Below, piece after piece: positions 43,169-51,257 of a stretch of DNA of 64,000 bases (the stretch's first letter is position 1; each line of letters begins with the position of its first letter). A program made the translations under genes and the position numbers. The stretch is taken from assembly GCA_026393985.1 (NCBI GenBank), contig JAPKZB010000073.1, forward strand, positions 62,001-126,000, read 5' to 3'. The stretch comes from Acidobacteriota bacterium. Lineage in GTDB: Bacteria > Acidobacteriota > Terriglobia > Bryobacterales > Bryobacteraceae. The notes under the pieces are model-generated. The model saw only the letters and a list, made by a program, of their open reading frames with translations, did not search any database and had not been told where the DNA came from.

Positions 43169-44356
43169 ATGATGAGACTTCGCATCCTGGTCGCTCTCCT
43201 GGCCACAACTCTCCTTTTCCTGGCTTATTCGCAGGTGCCGAATACTGAGGCGTTCCGGCAGCGGTCGCTGGCGGCCGAAAAGGCCGGCCTGGCCGAAGCC
43301 TTCCGCGGGGTCACCACCAATGGGACCGTGGAGCCGGGGCTGTTTGGGCTGCGGTCGACTGGCGTTTCGACCGAACCCGCCCGCCGCGGCGCGGCCGCCT
43401 TCCTCGCCGCCCTGACTCCGGAGCAGCGGGCGAAAACGCTCTTTCCGGTCGATGACGTCGAATGGCGCAAATGGATGAACCAGGATTTCTACGTCCGCCA
43501 GGGCGTGAGTTTTCTTGAGATGACCCCGGCGCAGCGCGAGGCGGCCTTCGGCATGCTGCGGGGCGCTCTCAGCGCCAAGGGACTCAAGCTTTCGCAAGAC
43601 ATCATGAAGCTCAACGAGACCCTCGGCGAGTTGAACGACAACAACTTTGTCCGCTACGGCGAGGGGCGCTACTGGCTGACGTTGATGGGCGAACCGTCGA
43701 AGGACAAGCCCTGGGGCTGGCAGCTTGACGGCCATCATCTGATCCTCAACTACTTCGTGCTGGGCGATCAGGTGGTGATGACGCCGACGTTTCTGGGCTC
43801 GGAGCCGGTGATCGCCACCTCCGGCAAGTACAAGGGCACGGCGATTCTGCAGGACGAACAGGCGCGCGGGCTGCGCATGGTGAACGCGCTGACCGCCGAG
43901 CAGAAGCAGAAAGCGATTCTCGAATCGGCCAAGACGAAGAACTACAACCTGGCTGAGGCTTTCAAGGACAACCTCGTGCTCGACTACGCCGGGCTGGCCG
44001 CCGCGGCCATGACGGCGGCGCAGAGAAAGGAGTTACTGGGCCTTGTGGAGGCCTATGTTTCGAACATGGACGCCGGCCACGCCAAAGTGAAGATGGACGA
44101 GGTAAAGAAGCACCTGGATCAGACCTACTTTGCCTGGATCGGCGGCACGGAGGAGCGGAGCGTTTATTACTACCGGGTGCATAGCCCGGTGATTCTCATC
44201 GAGTTCGACCATCAGCTGCCAGTGGGCCTCCGCCATCTGTCGAAGGCGCCCAATCTGCCCGACCACGAACATATCCATACCGTCATTCGCACCCCGAACG
44301 GCAACGACTACGGCAAGGATCTGCTGCGCCAGCACTACGCCAAACACCCGCACTAG
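43169..44356 (+). CDS. DUF3500 domain-containing exported protein
   Basis: 395 residues (398 if GTG 43160 is used) with a signal peptide ([19 protein letters not shown]). The DUF3500 pattern is complete: [50 protein letters not shown] and a C-terminal [12 protein letters not shown] with [20 protein letters not shown]. Function unknown; the conserved His and Asp residues suggest a hydrolase-like metal centre. Two bases before the VWA gene end on the other strand. Confidence 0.82.
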   Translation: MMRLRILVALLATTLLFLAYSQVPNTEAFRQRSLAAEKAGLAEAFRGVTTNGTVEPGLFGLRSTGVSTEPARRGAAAFLAALTPEQRAKTLFPVDDVEWRKWMNQDFYVRQGVSFLEMTPAQREAAFGMLRGALSAKGLKLSQDIMKLNETLGELNDNNFVRYGEGRYWLTLMGEPSKDKPWGWQLDGHHLILNYFVLGDQVVMTPTFLGSEPVIATSGKYKGTAILQDEQARGLRMVNALTAEQKQKAILESAKTKNYNLAEAFKDNLVLDYAGLAAAAMTAAQRKELLGLVEAYVSNMDAGHAKVKMDEVKKHLDQTYFAWIGGTEERSVYYYRVHSPVILIEFDHQLPVGLRHLSKAPNLPDHEHIHTVIRTPNGNDYGKDLLRQHYAKHPH

Positions 44357-44357
44357 G

Positions 44358-44831
44358 CTAGTCCTTGCGCGCGAAGTAGCCGGTCTTGTGCCGAACGGCC
44401 AGGCCGGGCTGCCGGGTGCGGATTTGAATCTTGCGGAAGGTGTCGTCGCCACTGCCGGCGGTGGAGGCGTAGGCCAGGTCGTAGGAGGACCGCAGGATCT
44501 CGCCAATCTGCGCGAAGGCGGCCTTCAGGTTGCGTTCCTCGGCGGCGTCGAACTCGAGACCTCCGGTCTCCCGGGCAATGCGCTCCATGACGCCGCGGCC
44601 GTACTTGTTCCGCGCGTTCCACACCCCTTTCTCTAACTCCGTGTAGCGCAGACAGAAGATCGTCGTACCGGTGCGCTGCGCCGCCTCGATGGCTTCGAGC
44701 ACTCGATGGCTTCGAGCACTCGATGGCTTCGAGCACTCGATGGCTTCGAGCACTCGATGGCTTCGAGCACTCGAGAGCACTCGATGGCTTCGAGCACTCG
44801 ATGGCTTCGAGCACTCGATGGCTTCGAGCAC
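44358..44831 (-). CDS. VWA-domain protein, C-terminal fragment out of frame (may start in the repeat at GTG)
   Basis: 157 residues if read from the GTG at 44831 inside the repeat. True VWA sequence resumes at EAAQRTGTTIFCLRYTELEK (from 44687) with the C-terminal strands and ends RKIQIRTRQPGLAVRHKTGY, matching the tail of the VWA gene at 56171. The preceding half reaches the repeat in another frame, so the complete protein is not made at this copy number. See the repeat entry for the frame arithmetic. Confidence 0.7.
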   Translation of the reverse strand: MLEAIECSKPSSARSHRVLSSARSHRVLEAIECSKPSSARSHRVLEAIEAAQRTGTTIFCLRYTELEKGVWNARNKYGRGVMERIARETGGLEFDAAEERNLKAAFAQIGEILRSSYDLAYASTAGSGDDTFRKIQIRTRQPGLAVRHKTGYFARKD

Positions 44832-45421
44832 TCGATGGCTTCGAGCAGATGATGGGCGCTCGAGTTATCCTCCCCGTCGGAGAAGACGAGCAGAGCGCGG
44901 CGCCCGGTTTCGGCCTTGGCGAGCAGGTCTTCGGTGGCGTGGAAGATGGCATCGTAGAACGCGGTGCCGAGGTCGCTCTTCTCGGCCGGGCCAACGCGGG
45001 GAAAGTCCCGCCCCGTCTTGCTTTTCTGGTAGGCGCGCAGCCGCTCTTCAAGCTGATCGGACTGGTTGGTAAACGGCGAAACCAGACGCAGATTGTTGCC
45101 AAAGCAGAGCAGAAACGCCTGGTCCCGCGCTTGCAGCGTGACCTTCAAAAAGTCGCGCAGATGCTGGCGGTGCTCCTTGAGGAACTCTTCTTGGCTGCCG
45201 CTGGCGTCGGCTACCAGCCCCAGGGCTAACGGCGTATCGGCTGCCTGCGAAAAGTGGCTGATGGTCTGCCGGGTTCCGTCCTCGAAGACTTCGAAATCGT
45301 CTTTGGTTAAGCCTTTGACGAGACGCCCCTGGGCATCGCGCACCGAGAAGGGCAGGTTAACGAGATTGACTTCTACCCGGATCTGGCAGAAGACGAGTCG
45401 CAGAAGTTCGCGGCGGAGCAT
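44633..45421 (-). CDS. VWA domain-containing protein, N-terminal part ending in the tandem repeat (frameshifted)
   Basis: 262 residues. The first 190 are a VWFA-related domain of the acidobacterial type: NLVNLPFSVRDAQGRLVKGL, DFEVFEDGTRQTISHFS, and the MIDAS-like DASGS in LGLVADASGSQEEFLKEH, then LLVFSDGEDNSS. At HHLLEAIE the array begins and the frame is lost; after it comes CSKPSRRRSAPVRR and a stop. No signal peptide is visible, unlike most relatives. The ATG lies directly after a terminator U-tract, so this start may not be used. Confidence 0.65.
   Translation of the reverse strand: MLRRELLRLVFCQIRVEVNLVNLPFSVRDAQGRLVKGLTKDDFEVFEDGTRQTISHFSQAADTPLALGLVADASGSQEEFLKEHRQHLRDFLKVTLQARDQAFLLCFGNNLRLVSPFTNQSDQLEERLRAYQKSKTGRDFPRVGPAEKSDLGTAFYDAIFHATEDLLAKAETGRRALLVFSDGEDNSSAHHLLEAIECSKPSSARSHRVLEAIECSRVLEAIECSKPSSARSHRVLEAIECSKPSRRRSAPVRRSSVCATRS
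44686..44848. repeat. 17-bp tandem repeat array (9 full units plus one 10-base unit)
   Basis: Unit TCGATGGCTTCGAGCAC repeats from 44686; five perfect units, then TCGAGAGCAC (a unit lacking seven bases, 44771-44780), then four more, the last ending in G. On the coding (minus) strand 51 bases give LEAIECSKPSSARSHRV with no stop in any frame. Ancestrally one copy encodes the LEAIE of HHLLEAIEAAQRTGTT. The extra length is 146 bases, two more than a multiple of three. Losing one 17-base unit (129 extra) or gaining two would restore the frame. Confidence 0.95.
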
Positions 45422-45454
45422 AAAAAAAGGGACGGAGCAAACGCCCCGTCCCTT
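45422..45454 (-). terminator. intrinsic terminator of the TonB receptor gene
   Basis: On the minus strand GGGACGGGGC pairs with GCTCCGTCCC (45429-45452, one G-U pair) around GTTT, followed by seven T (45428-45422). This is a strong terminator 25 bases after the receptor stop. The T-run ends exactly at the ATG of the VWA gene, which therefore should not be read through from the receptor. Confidence 0.9.
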
Positions 45455-45478
45455 CCAACTTACACGGTTACGAAGTGA

Positions 45479-48400
45479 TTAAAACTCGTACCGCAGAGCC
45501 AACTGCACCACCCGGGGCGACATCGCGCTCTGGAACTGGCCGAAGGTAGCCGGCGAGGTCAGCGAGAGGCTCGGGTTGAAGAAGTTGACGTTGTTGAAGG
45601 CGTTAAAGGCCTCGACGCGGAACTGCAGCGAGTGACCTTCAAAGGGTAGGAAGAAGCGCTTCGCCATGTTGATGTCGAAGTTCGTCATGCCGCCGAGCCG
45701 GAGGATCGCCCGCGTGCCGGTCGTGCCAGGGTACTGGCCGACGTAGTTGCCGATCGCGCTCGTGTTTCGGAAGATGGAGGGTACGCCGCGCTGGTCGAAT
45801 CCGACGCCGCTCTGGGGAGCCGAACCGCCCGGCTTGAGGATGGCGATCGAACTGGTCAGGTAGTTGGTCGGGTAGTAACCACCGTTGGTGATGGTGGTCG
45901 GCAGACCCGAGCGGTAACGCATCAGCATCGAGAACTCCCAGCCGCCGACGAGGTTGTTGACGAAGCCGTTCGCGCTGTTCAGGAACTTCTTCCCCTTACC
46001 GAACGGCAGCATGTAGAGGCCGTTGGCGTTGACCTGGTGGCGGGAGTCGAAGTCGGAGCTGCCGCGGAAGGCCCGCGGGTTGAAGCTGTCCTGCACGATG
46101 GCGCCGCCGTTGCCGGCGCCCGATTCAGGAGCCGAGGAGTAGTCGAGCGAGTGGGACAGGGTGTAGTTGAAGTCGAAGCTGAAGCCGTTCTGCAGCGCCC
46201 GGCGGACGGTGAGCGTTCCGCCGTGGAACGACGAGCGGCCCACGTTCATCCAGGTGCGGTTGCCCGCGTTCTGCATGGGGAAGAAGGTGTTGCAGCCGAG
46301 CGCCGAGATGCAGTTGGGGAACTGCGTGCTGCGCTCGCGGTCCATCTGGTTCAGCGCGTCGAGGTCGGAACCGTCGTTCTGATCGTAGAGCGCGTTGTAA
46401 TAGTTGGCGGTGGCGTTGCCGGGTTGATAGAGGTTCACAAGTCCCGGGAACATGTTTTCAAAGAAGGGCACGGCGCCGACGAGCGAGGGGTTGGCCTTGA
46501 CCTGCGCGGGTGTGACACCCTTCAAATACAAGTCATAGAGGATGCCGGAGGCCTGCGCCCAGGTCTGGCCGGAGCGCTGATCTTTGAACTGGGTCAGCGG
46601 CTGGAAGGTATCGACCTGCATGAGCTGCTTCTGCGACATGCGGCCGACGTAGCCGACTTCGACGGTCAGCTTACCGGGCAGTTGCCGGGCGAAGCTGGCG
46701 TTGAGGAGGTAGGCATAGGGCGTCCGGAGGTTGGAGGCGATGCCAACCTGGCTGTTGAAGCCGCCAACGATCACGCCCGGGGTGAACGGGAACTTCGCGT
46801 TGGGGGCGGCGGGCAGGGTGGGCAGGGCGCCGCCGGTGTAGCGCGACGCGGTCGTGAAGTCGGTGTTGGTGGGCTGCGTGACCTGGCTGGCCAGACCGGG
46901 GGAACCGGTGCGGTCGAACTCGGTGACGAGGTCGGAACCAAAGCGGTCGAACGCGACGCCGGCGCCGGCGCGGAAGACGCTGCCGGTGCCGAGGATCTTG
47001 CCGAGCAGGCCGTCTTTCTTGTCCGGGTTGTAGGCGACGGCCACGCGGGGCGCCCAGTTGTTCTTATCCGGGGCGTACCAGCCGGGTTTGCCGTTGGCCG
47101 GGCCGCTCAGATCGTAGGTGAGGATCGCACTCGGCAGCAGCCGGCCGGGGATGCCCAGGGCGGAGGCGCCGACGCGGTCGGCCCAGTACTGCTGCATCGG
47201 GATCGTGGTCGATACCTGCGTCCCGCCCGACTCCCACGGCACGCCGAAGTAGGCGTAGCGGAGGCCGGCGGTGATGGTCAGGTCCTTGCGCATGCGCCAG
47301 GTGTCCTGGATGTAGAACTCGTACTCGCGGTTGTTGAAGCCGCGGGCGGCCGGAGCGCCGAAGGGCAGGGCCACGCCATCGCGTTCGAACTGGTAGGTGG
47401 CGCTGTACTGGTTCACCAGACCATAGGCGGTGCCGAAGGCGCGGACGAGGTTGGCCGAGTCGTTCAGGTTCAGGTTGGCGATGCCGGTCTGGCTCCGCAG
47501 GTAGTCCGTGATGCGCGGGATGAGGTCGCCGCCGAGACCACGCAGCGTGTTCCGGCTGAAGGAGTAGCTGGGGAAGGAGTTGAGGAAGTTCGACCGGTCG
47601 TTCGTGATGAACCGGAAGTTGATGCCGCCCTGGATGGTGTGCTTCTGCTTGGTCCAGATGGTGTCGTTGATCAGGTTCACGGTCGGGGAGATGCGGATGA
47701 AGCCGCGGGCGCCGTTGGCGAAGTTCTGCTGGGTGGAGAGGCCGTCGAAGGCGATCGACGCGCCCACGGTGCCGGCCTGCTCAAAGGCGATGCGGGTGAG
47801 ACCGAAGGTGAAGGTGTTGATGATCGACGGCTTGACCACCGTGGTCAACAGGGCCGAAAGCCCCTTCGAGTTGTTCAGCAGCCGGGCGGCGGGAAGCTGG
47901 CCGGGGAACTGGGCCACCTGCTGGTCGACGGCGTTGTCGGCCATGGTGCCGCGGAGGGCGAGTGTGTTGCGGGAGGCCTTGTCGAGGATGAAGTCCATCT
48001 TGCCGACGGTGGCATTGTCCTGCTGCCGGAAGGGGGCGTTGAAGCGAAGGCCGGAGAAGTTCAGCCCGCGGTCGGCGCCGAGGTTCGGGTCGTTGCCGGC
48101 CGGATAAAAGCCCATATACTGCTGCATGGTGGAGGAGAAGCCGAGGCCGCGGGGGTCGATGGCGCGGAGGTCAGCCGGGGTAAGGGTGTAGGTTTGGCCG
48201 TTGCTGCCGGCGACCTTGATGGAGCCGTTCTTGAGGTTCTCCGTGGGCACGGTGCGGGTGACGCCGCGGGCGCTGGCGTCGATGCGGCGCTCGTAGTTGC
48301 CGAAGAAAAAGACGCGATCCTTAATGACCCGGCCGCCTAGCGAGGCGCCGAACTGGTTGCGGACGAGAGCTTCGCGCTTAATGCCGGCGCGGTTCGAGAA

Positions 48401-49231
48401 CCAGTTGTTGGCGGCGAGCGAAGTGTTGCGGTTGAACTCATAGGCCGAGCCGTGGAACTGGTTCGAACCGGACTTGGTGACGAGGGTGACCTGGCCGCCC
48501 GACGACCGGCCCTGGTTGGCATTGGTGCCGCCCACGGTGACGCGGAACTCGGCCACCGAGTCGAGCGGAACCGGCAGCGCCGCGTTGAAGCCCGCGTCGC
48601 GGGCGCCGCCGGCGTTCGAGCCGTTGCCCGGACCGGCGCTCGAAACGCCACTGGTCTGGTTGTCGTTGACGTCGACGCCGTCTAGCGTCACATTGTTCTG
48701 GTCGCGGCGCGCGCCCAGCACTTCACCGGTCTGCGTCACGCCCGCCTGCAGGCTGAGCAGTTCGACGACGTTCCGGGTGGCCAGGGGGAGTTGGCGCACC
48801 TGCGTTTCGTTGAAGGCGTTGCCGATGGTGGCATCGACCGTGTTGAGCGCCGGGGCGTCCCCGGTAACATTAATGGTTTCTGAGGTCTGCCCGACTTCAA
48901 GCCGGATATCGAGCGCGGCCGGGGTGCTGACCACCAGGCGGACGTCGTTGCTCTGATTGATCGAGAAGCCGGGCTTTTCGGCTTTCACCGTGTATACGCC
49001 CGGGGGCACCTGCAAGAACTGGTAGCCGCCCTGATTGTCGGAGAGGACCTTGCGGGTCGCTCCGGTGTCCTTGGACGTGAGAGAGACGGCGGTGGCGGGG
49101 ATGGCGCCGCCTTGTGGGTCGGTTACTGTGCCCCGAAGCGATGTCAACGCCTGGGAATAAAGGTTAGCCGTCAGCAAACTGCTGACCGCGAAGCAAAAGA
49201 GCGTGGATGAAATACGGGATACTGGTCTCAA
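45479..49231 (-). CDS. TonB-dependent receptor with N-terminal carboxypeptidase-regulatory-like domain (Oar-like)
   Basis: 1250 residues from a TTG at 49231 with GAGGA five bases upstream. Signal peptide (RISSTLFCFAVSSLLTANLY), a CarboxypepD_reg-like domain (LRGTVTDPQGGAIPATAVSL, GGYQFLQVPPGVYTVKAEKP), then a plug with the NVTLDGVDVNDNQT motif and a long 22-strand-type barrel ending ALRYEF. These receptors are abundant in Acidobacteriota and are thought to take up glycans or other large solutes; the ligand is unknown. An intact gene, in contrast to the frameshifted receptor at 7461-9147. Confidence 0.92.
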   Translation of the reverse strand: MRPVSRISSTLFCFAVSSLLTANLYSQALTSLRGTVTDPQGGAIPATAVSLTSKDTGATRKVLSDNQGGYQFLQVPPGVYTVKAEKPGFSINQSNDVRLVVSTPAALDIRLEVGQTSETINVTGDAPALNTVDATIGNAFNETQVRQLPLATRNVVELLSLQAGVTQTGEVLGARRDQNNVTLDGVDVNDNQTSGVSSAGPGNGSNAGGARDAGFNAALPVPLDSVAEFRVTVGGTNANQGRSSGGQVTLVTKSGSNQFHGSAYEFNRNTSLAANNWFSNRAGIKREALVRNQFGASLGGRVIKDRVFFFGNYERRIDASARGVTRTVPTENLKNGSIKVAGSNGQTYTLTPADLRAIDPRGLGFSSTMQQYMGFYPAGNDPNLGADRGLNFSGLRFNAPFRQQDNATVGKMDFILDKASRNTLALRGTMADNAVDQQVAQFPGQLPAARLLNNSKGLSALLTTVVKPSIINTFTFGLTRIAFEQAGTVGASIAFDGLSTQQNFANGARGFIRISPTVNLINDTIWTKQKHTIQGGINFRFITNDRSNFLNSFPSYSFSRNTLRGLGGDLIPRITDYLRSQTGIANLNLNDSANLVRAFGTAYGLVNQYSATYQFERDGVALPFGAPAARGFNNREYEFYIQDTWRMRKDLTITAGLRYAYFGVPWESGGTQVSTTIPMQQYWADRVGASALGIPGRLLPSAILTYDLSGPANGKPGWYAPDKNNWAPRVAVAYNPDKKDGLLGKILGTGSVFRAGAGVAFDRFGSDLVTEFDRTGSPGLASQVTQPTNTDFTTASRYTGGALPTLPAAPNAKFPFTPGVIVGGFNSQVGIASNLRTPYAYLLNASFARQLPGKLTVEVGYVGRMSQKQLMQVDTFQPLTQFKDQRSGQTWAQASGILYDLYLKGVTPAQVKANPSLVGAVPFFENMFPGLVNLYQPGNATANYYNALYDQNDGSDLDALNQMDRERSTQFPNCISALGCNTFFPMQNAGNRTWMNVGRSSFHGGTLTVRRALQNGFSFDFNYTLSHSLDYSSAPESGAGNGGAIVQDSFNPRAFRGSSDFDSRHQVNANGLYMLPFGKGKKFLNSANGFVNNLVGGWEFSMLMRYRSGLPTTITNGGYYPTNYLTSSIAILKPGGSAPQSGVGFDQRGVPSIFRNTSAIGNYVGQYPGTTGTRAILRLGGMTNFDINMAKRFFLPFEGHSLQFRVEAFNAFNNVNFFNPSLSLTSPATFGQFQSAMSPRVVQLALRYEF

Positions 49232-49538
49232 AGTTTTCCTCGAAAGGCGCCACCGGGCCGCACCAAAAGGCTTGGGGGCAAGCGCACATACTGTGGTGGA
49301 TTGAGACTCTGGCGGGGAGTGGGAACGGAGACTCTGGCGGGAGAGTCATTCTGCCGGCTCAGCGTTGAGCGGGAAGAAGGTGTCCCGAAGGACAATCTCA
49401 GTTTCCGGAAATCGGGCAAGGGGTGTCAATCGAAAGAAATGGGGCCGGGCATAAAGAAACTCTATGAGACCGCCGCTCCGTGCCCGCCTTTACCTGGCTT
49501 GCTGAATCGTGGCATGCTAGGAGCAAAGGAGCTCCCGC
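49232..49538. other. intergenic region between the divergent TonB receptor and the metal operon
   Basis: About 307 bases without a credible ORF. It holds two direct copies of GAGACTCTGGCGGG (49303-49316 and 49328-49341), the second forming GACTCT-GGCGGG-AGAGTC (49330-49347), a perfect six-base inverted repeat. It also holds TTGACA on minus (the complement TGTCAA lies in the GGGGTGTCAATCG stretch around 49420-49430), but no good -10 fits. Promoters for both sides must be here, but I could not place them with confidence. Confidence 0.5.
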
Positions 49539-50051
49539 ATGAAGCTTGTTCACGGATTGATGATCGCCCTCATGCTGTCGATGGTTGCCTACGTCGTCAA
49601 TCGCGATCGCAATCGTCCGGATTTCCAGACCTCTGCCGTCCCGGTCAACGCCGGTCTCGTGCAGGCCGCCTGGGCCGAGCAGACCGCCACAAAGATGGAT
49701 TGGCGCATGCTCCGGGAACTGAACTACCGGACCGGTAAGGTGACCCCCGCCTTAAAGGCCCTGGAAGGTAAGACCGTCCGCATTCCAGGCTATATGGTGC
49801 CGCTTGAGGACGAGGCGGAGATTGTGAACGAGTTCCTGCTGGTTCCCTATGTGGGTGCCTGCATTCACACGCCGCCGCCCCCGCCCAACCAGATTGTTCA
49901 GGTAAAGATGAATAGCTCCAAGAAAGTCAAAATGAGCTTCTGGGACCCGATCTGGATCGAAGGCAAGCTCGTTATCCAAACGGTAAAGAGCCCCTACGGC
50001 GATGTCGGCTTCCAATTGGAAGGCATCTCGATTGAACCTTATAAGGATTAA
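49539..50051 (+). CDS. DUF3299 domain protein of a metal uptake operon
   Basis: 170 residues with an N-terminal membrane anchor or signal (KLVHGLMIALMLSMVAYVV). The DUF3299 core is WRMLRELNYRTGKVTPALKA, GKTVRIPGYMVPLEDE, EFLLVPYVGACIHTPPPPPN and a final GDVGFQLEGISIEPY. AAGGAG lies seven bases before the ATG. DUF3299 genes accompany zrgA-like genes in Vibrio and others, linking it to zinc uptake; its own function is unproven. The next gene starts seven bases after its stop. Confidence 0.85.
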   Translation: MKLVHGLMIALMLSMVAYVVNRDRNRPDFQTSAVPVNAGLVQAAWAEQTATKMDWRMLRELNYRTGKVTPALKALEGKTVRIPGYMVPLEDEAEIVNEFLLVPYVGACIHTPPPPPNQIVQVKMNSSKKVKMSFWDPIWIEGKLVIQTVKSPYGDVGFQLEGISIEPYKD

Positions 50052-50058
50052 CGACCTT

Positions 50059-50574
50059 ATGACCCGCTCTGTTTTGTTCGGCACGTTTGCTTTCATCGCC
50101 GCTGTCCAACTCGGCGCCCAACAGCGGGCACACAAAGCGCATGAGCATGGCCACGCCAAGCTCAACATCGCTTTTGAAAGCACCTCCGGGATGCCGGTGG
50201 GGGCGGTCGAACTCGAATCGCCGGCCGACAGCATTCTCGGCTTTGAGCACGCCGCCAAGACCCCGGCCGACAAAGCGAAGCAGGAAAAGGCTCTCGCTGT
50301 TCTCAAGGCACGCTTCGGCGAAATGGTGGTTCTACCCGCGGGCTGTAAGATGACCCCGGCCAAGGTGGAGGTCCACGTTGACGGCCAGCACGCCGAAGTG
50401 CACGCCGAGTTCAACGCCAAGTGCGCCGGACCGATTGCCGGCAAGAGCATCTCGTTTGGCTTTGCGAAGGTGTTCCCGAAGATCGAAGAGGTGGAAGTGC
50501 AACTGCTCGCCGGAACGCAGCAGGCCAAGTTGGAAGTCGAAAAGGATAAGGGGACGCTGCAGATCGCCAAATGA
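50059..50574 (+). CDS. zrgA: DUF2796/ZrgA-family zinc uptake protein
   Basis: 171 residues from the ATG at 50059; the longer frame from 50002 overlaps DUF3299. After the signal peptide (RSVLFGTFAFIAAVQLGAQ) a His-rich stretch RAHKAHEHGHAKLNIAFE opens the mature protein. The rest is the DUF2796 beta-domain, with the periodic H and E near VEVHVDGQHAEVHAEF. ZrgA is a periplasmic zinc-binding protein of Zur-controlled uptake in Vibrio; the symbol rests on this family assignment. Its stop overlaps the ATPase start. Confidence 0.82.
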   Translation: MTRSVLFGTFAFIAAVQLGAQQRAHKAHEHGHAKLNIAFESTSGMPVGAVELESPADSILGFEHAAKTPADKAKQEKALAVLKARFGEMVVLPAGCKMTPAKVEVHVDGQHAEVHAEFNAKCAGPIAGKSISFGFAKVFPKIEEVEVQLLAGTQQAKLEVEKDKGTLQIAK

Positions 50575-51257
50575 GTGCTCCCGCCGTTGTCCTTCGCGAT
50601 GTACGGTTTCGCTACCGCTCCGGGCCGGAGATCCTCGATATTCCGGAGTTGACGATTGCGCGTGGCGAGCGAGTGTTTTTGTTTGGTCCGAGTGGCAGCG
50701 GCAAGACGACGCTGCTGGGCCTGCTGGCCGGGGTGTTGGCCGGGTACACGGGGTCGGTGGAGGTGCTTGGCCAGGATATGGCTAAACTGCGCGGCAGCGC
50801 CCGCGACGCCTTCCGCGGCACGCACATCGGCTACATCTTTCAACAGTTCAACCTGATTCCCTATTTGACAGTCCAGGAAAACATTACCCTGCCGGGGCGG
50901 CTGCAACCGGCCCGTGGCAAGCAGGCGGGCGACGTCAACGCCGTGGCGCAGCGGCTGGGCATCGCTTCGCTGCTGGAACGAGGCGTTACCGAACTCAGTG
51001 TGGGGCAGCAGCAGCGGGTTGCCGCGGCGCGAGCGCTGCTGGGCGGGCCCGAACTGCTCATCGCCGATGAGCCCACCTCCGCGCTCGACTTCGACCATCG
51101 GGAACGCTTCCTCGAACTCCTGTTTGAGAACTGCGCGCTTACCAACTCCACGCTGCTGTTTGTGAGCCACGATCGCAGCCTGGCCGGTAAGTTCGATCGC
51201 CAGCTCTCGCTGGTGGACTACAACCGCGCTCAGCGCCAGGAGCCGGCCGCCTCATGA
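50571..51257 (+). CDS. ABC transporter ATP-binding protein (LolD/MacB type)
   Basis: 228 residues. Walker A FGPSGSGKTTLLGLLAG, Q-loop FQQFNLIPYLTVQENI, signature ELSVGQQQRVAAARALL, Walker B LLIADEPTSALD and the switch His in FVSHDRS. Matches the ATPases paired with FtsX-type permeases. Here it probably serves the ZrgA-like system. Overlaps zrgA and the permease by four bases at each end. Confidence 0.94.
   Translation: MSAPAVVLRDVRFRYRSGPEILDIPELTIARGERVFLFGPSGSGKTTLLGLLAGVLAGYTGSVEVLGQDMAKLRGSARDAFRGTHIGYIFQQFNLIPYLTVQENITLPGRLQPARGKQAGDVNAVAQRLGIASLLERGVTELSVGQQQRVAAARALLGGPELLIADEPTSALDFDHRERFLELLFENCALTNSTLLFVSHDRSLAGKFDRQLSLVDYNRAQRQEPAAS

Noticed and set aside
41650-43206. Extended start of the DUF3108 gene giving 518 codons
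   Set aside because: The extra 276 codons are Pro/Arg/His-rich, oppose the HEAT-like gene, and a signal peptide with ribosome site starts at 42378.
44686-44848. CRISPR-like array
   Set aside because: Units are contiguous, 17 bases, without spacers, and the flanks continue a coding gene.
46037-48340. A 767-codon open frame antisense to the TonB receptor
   Set aside because: High GC and the receptor's codon use keep the opposite frame open; the translation is low-complexity (Val/Gly/Glu) with no domain. The same applies to long antisense frames at 11841-13499, 17754-19385 and 6008-7459.
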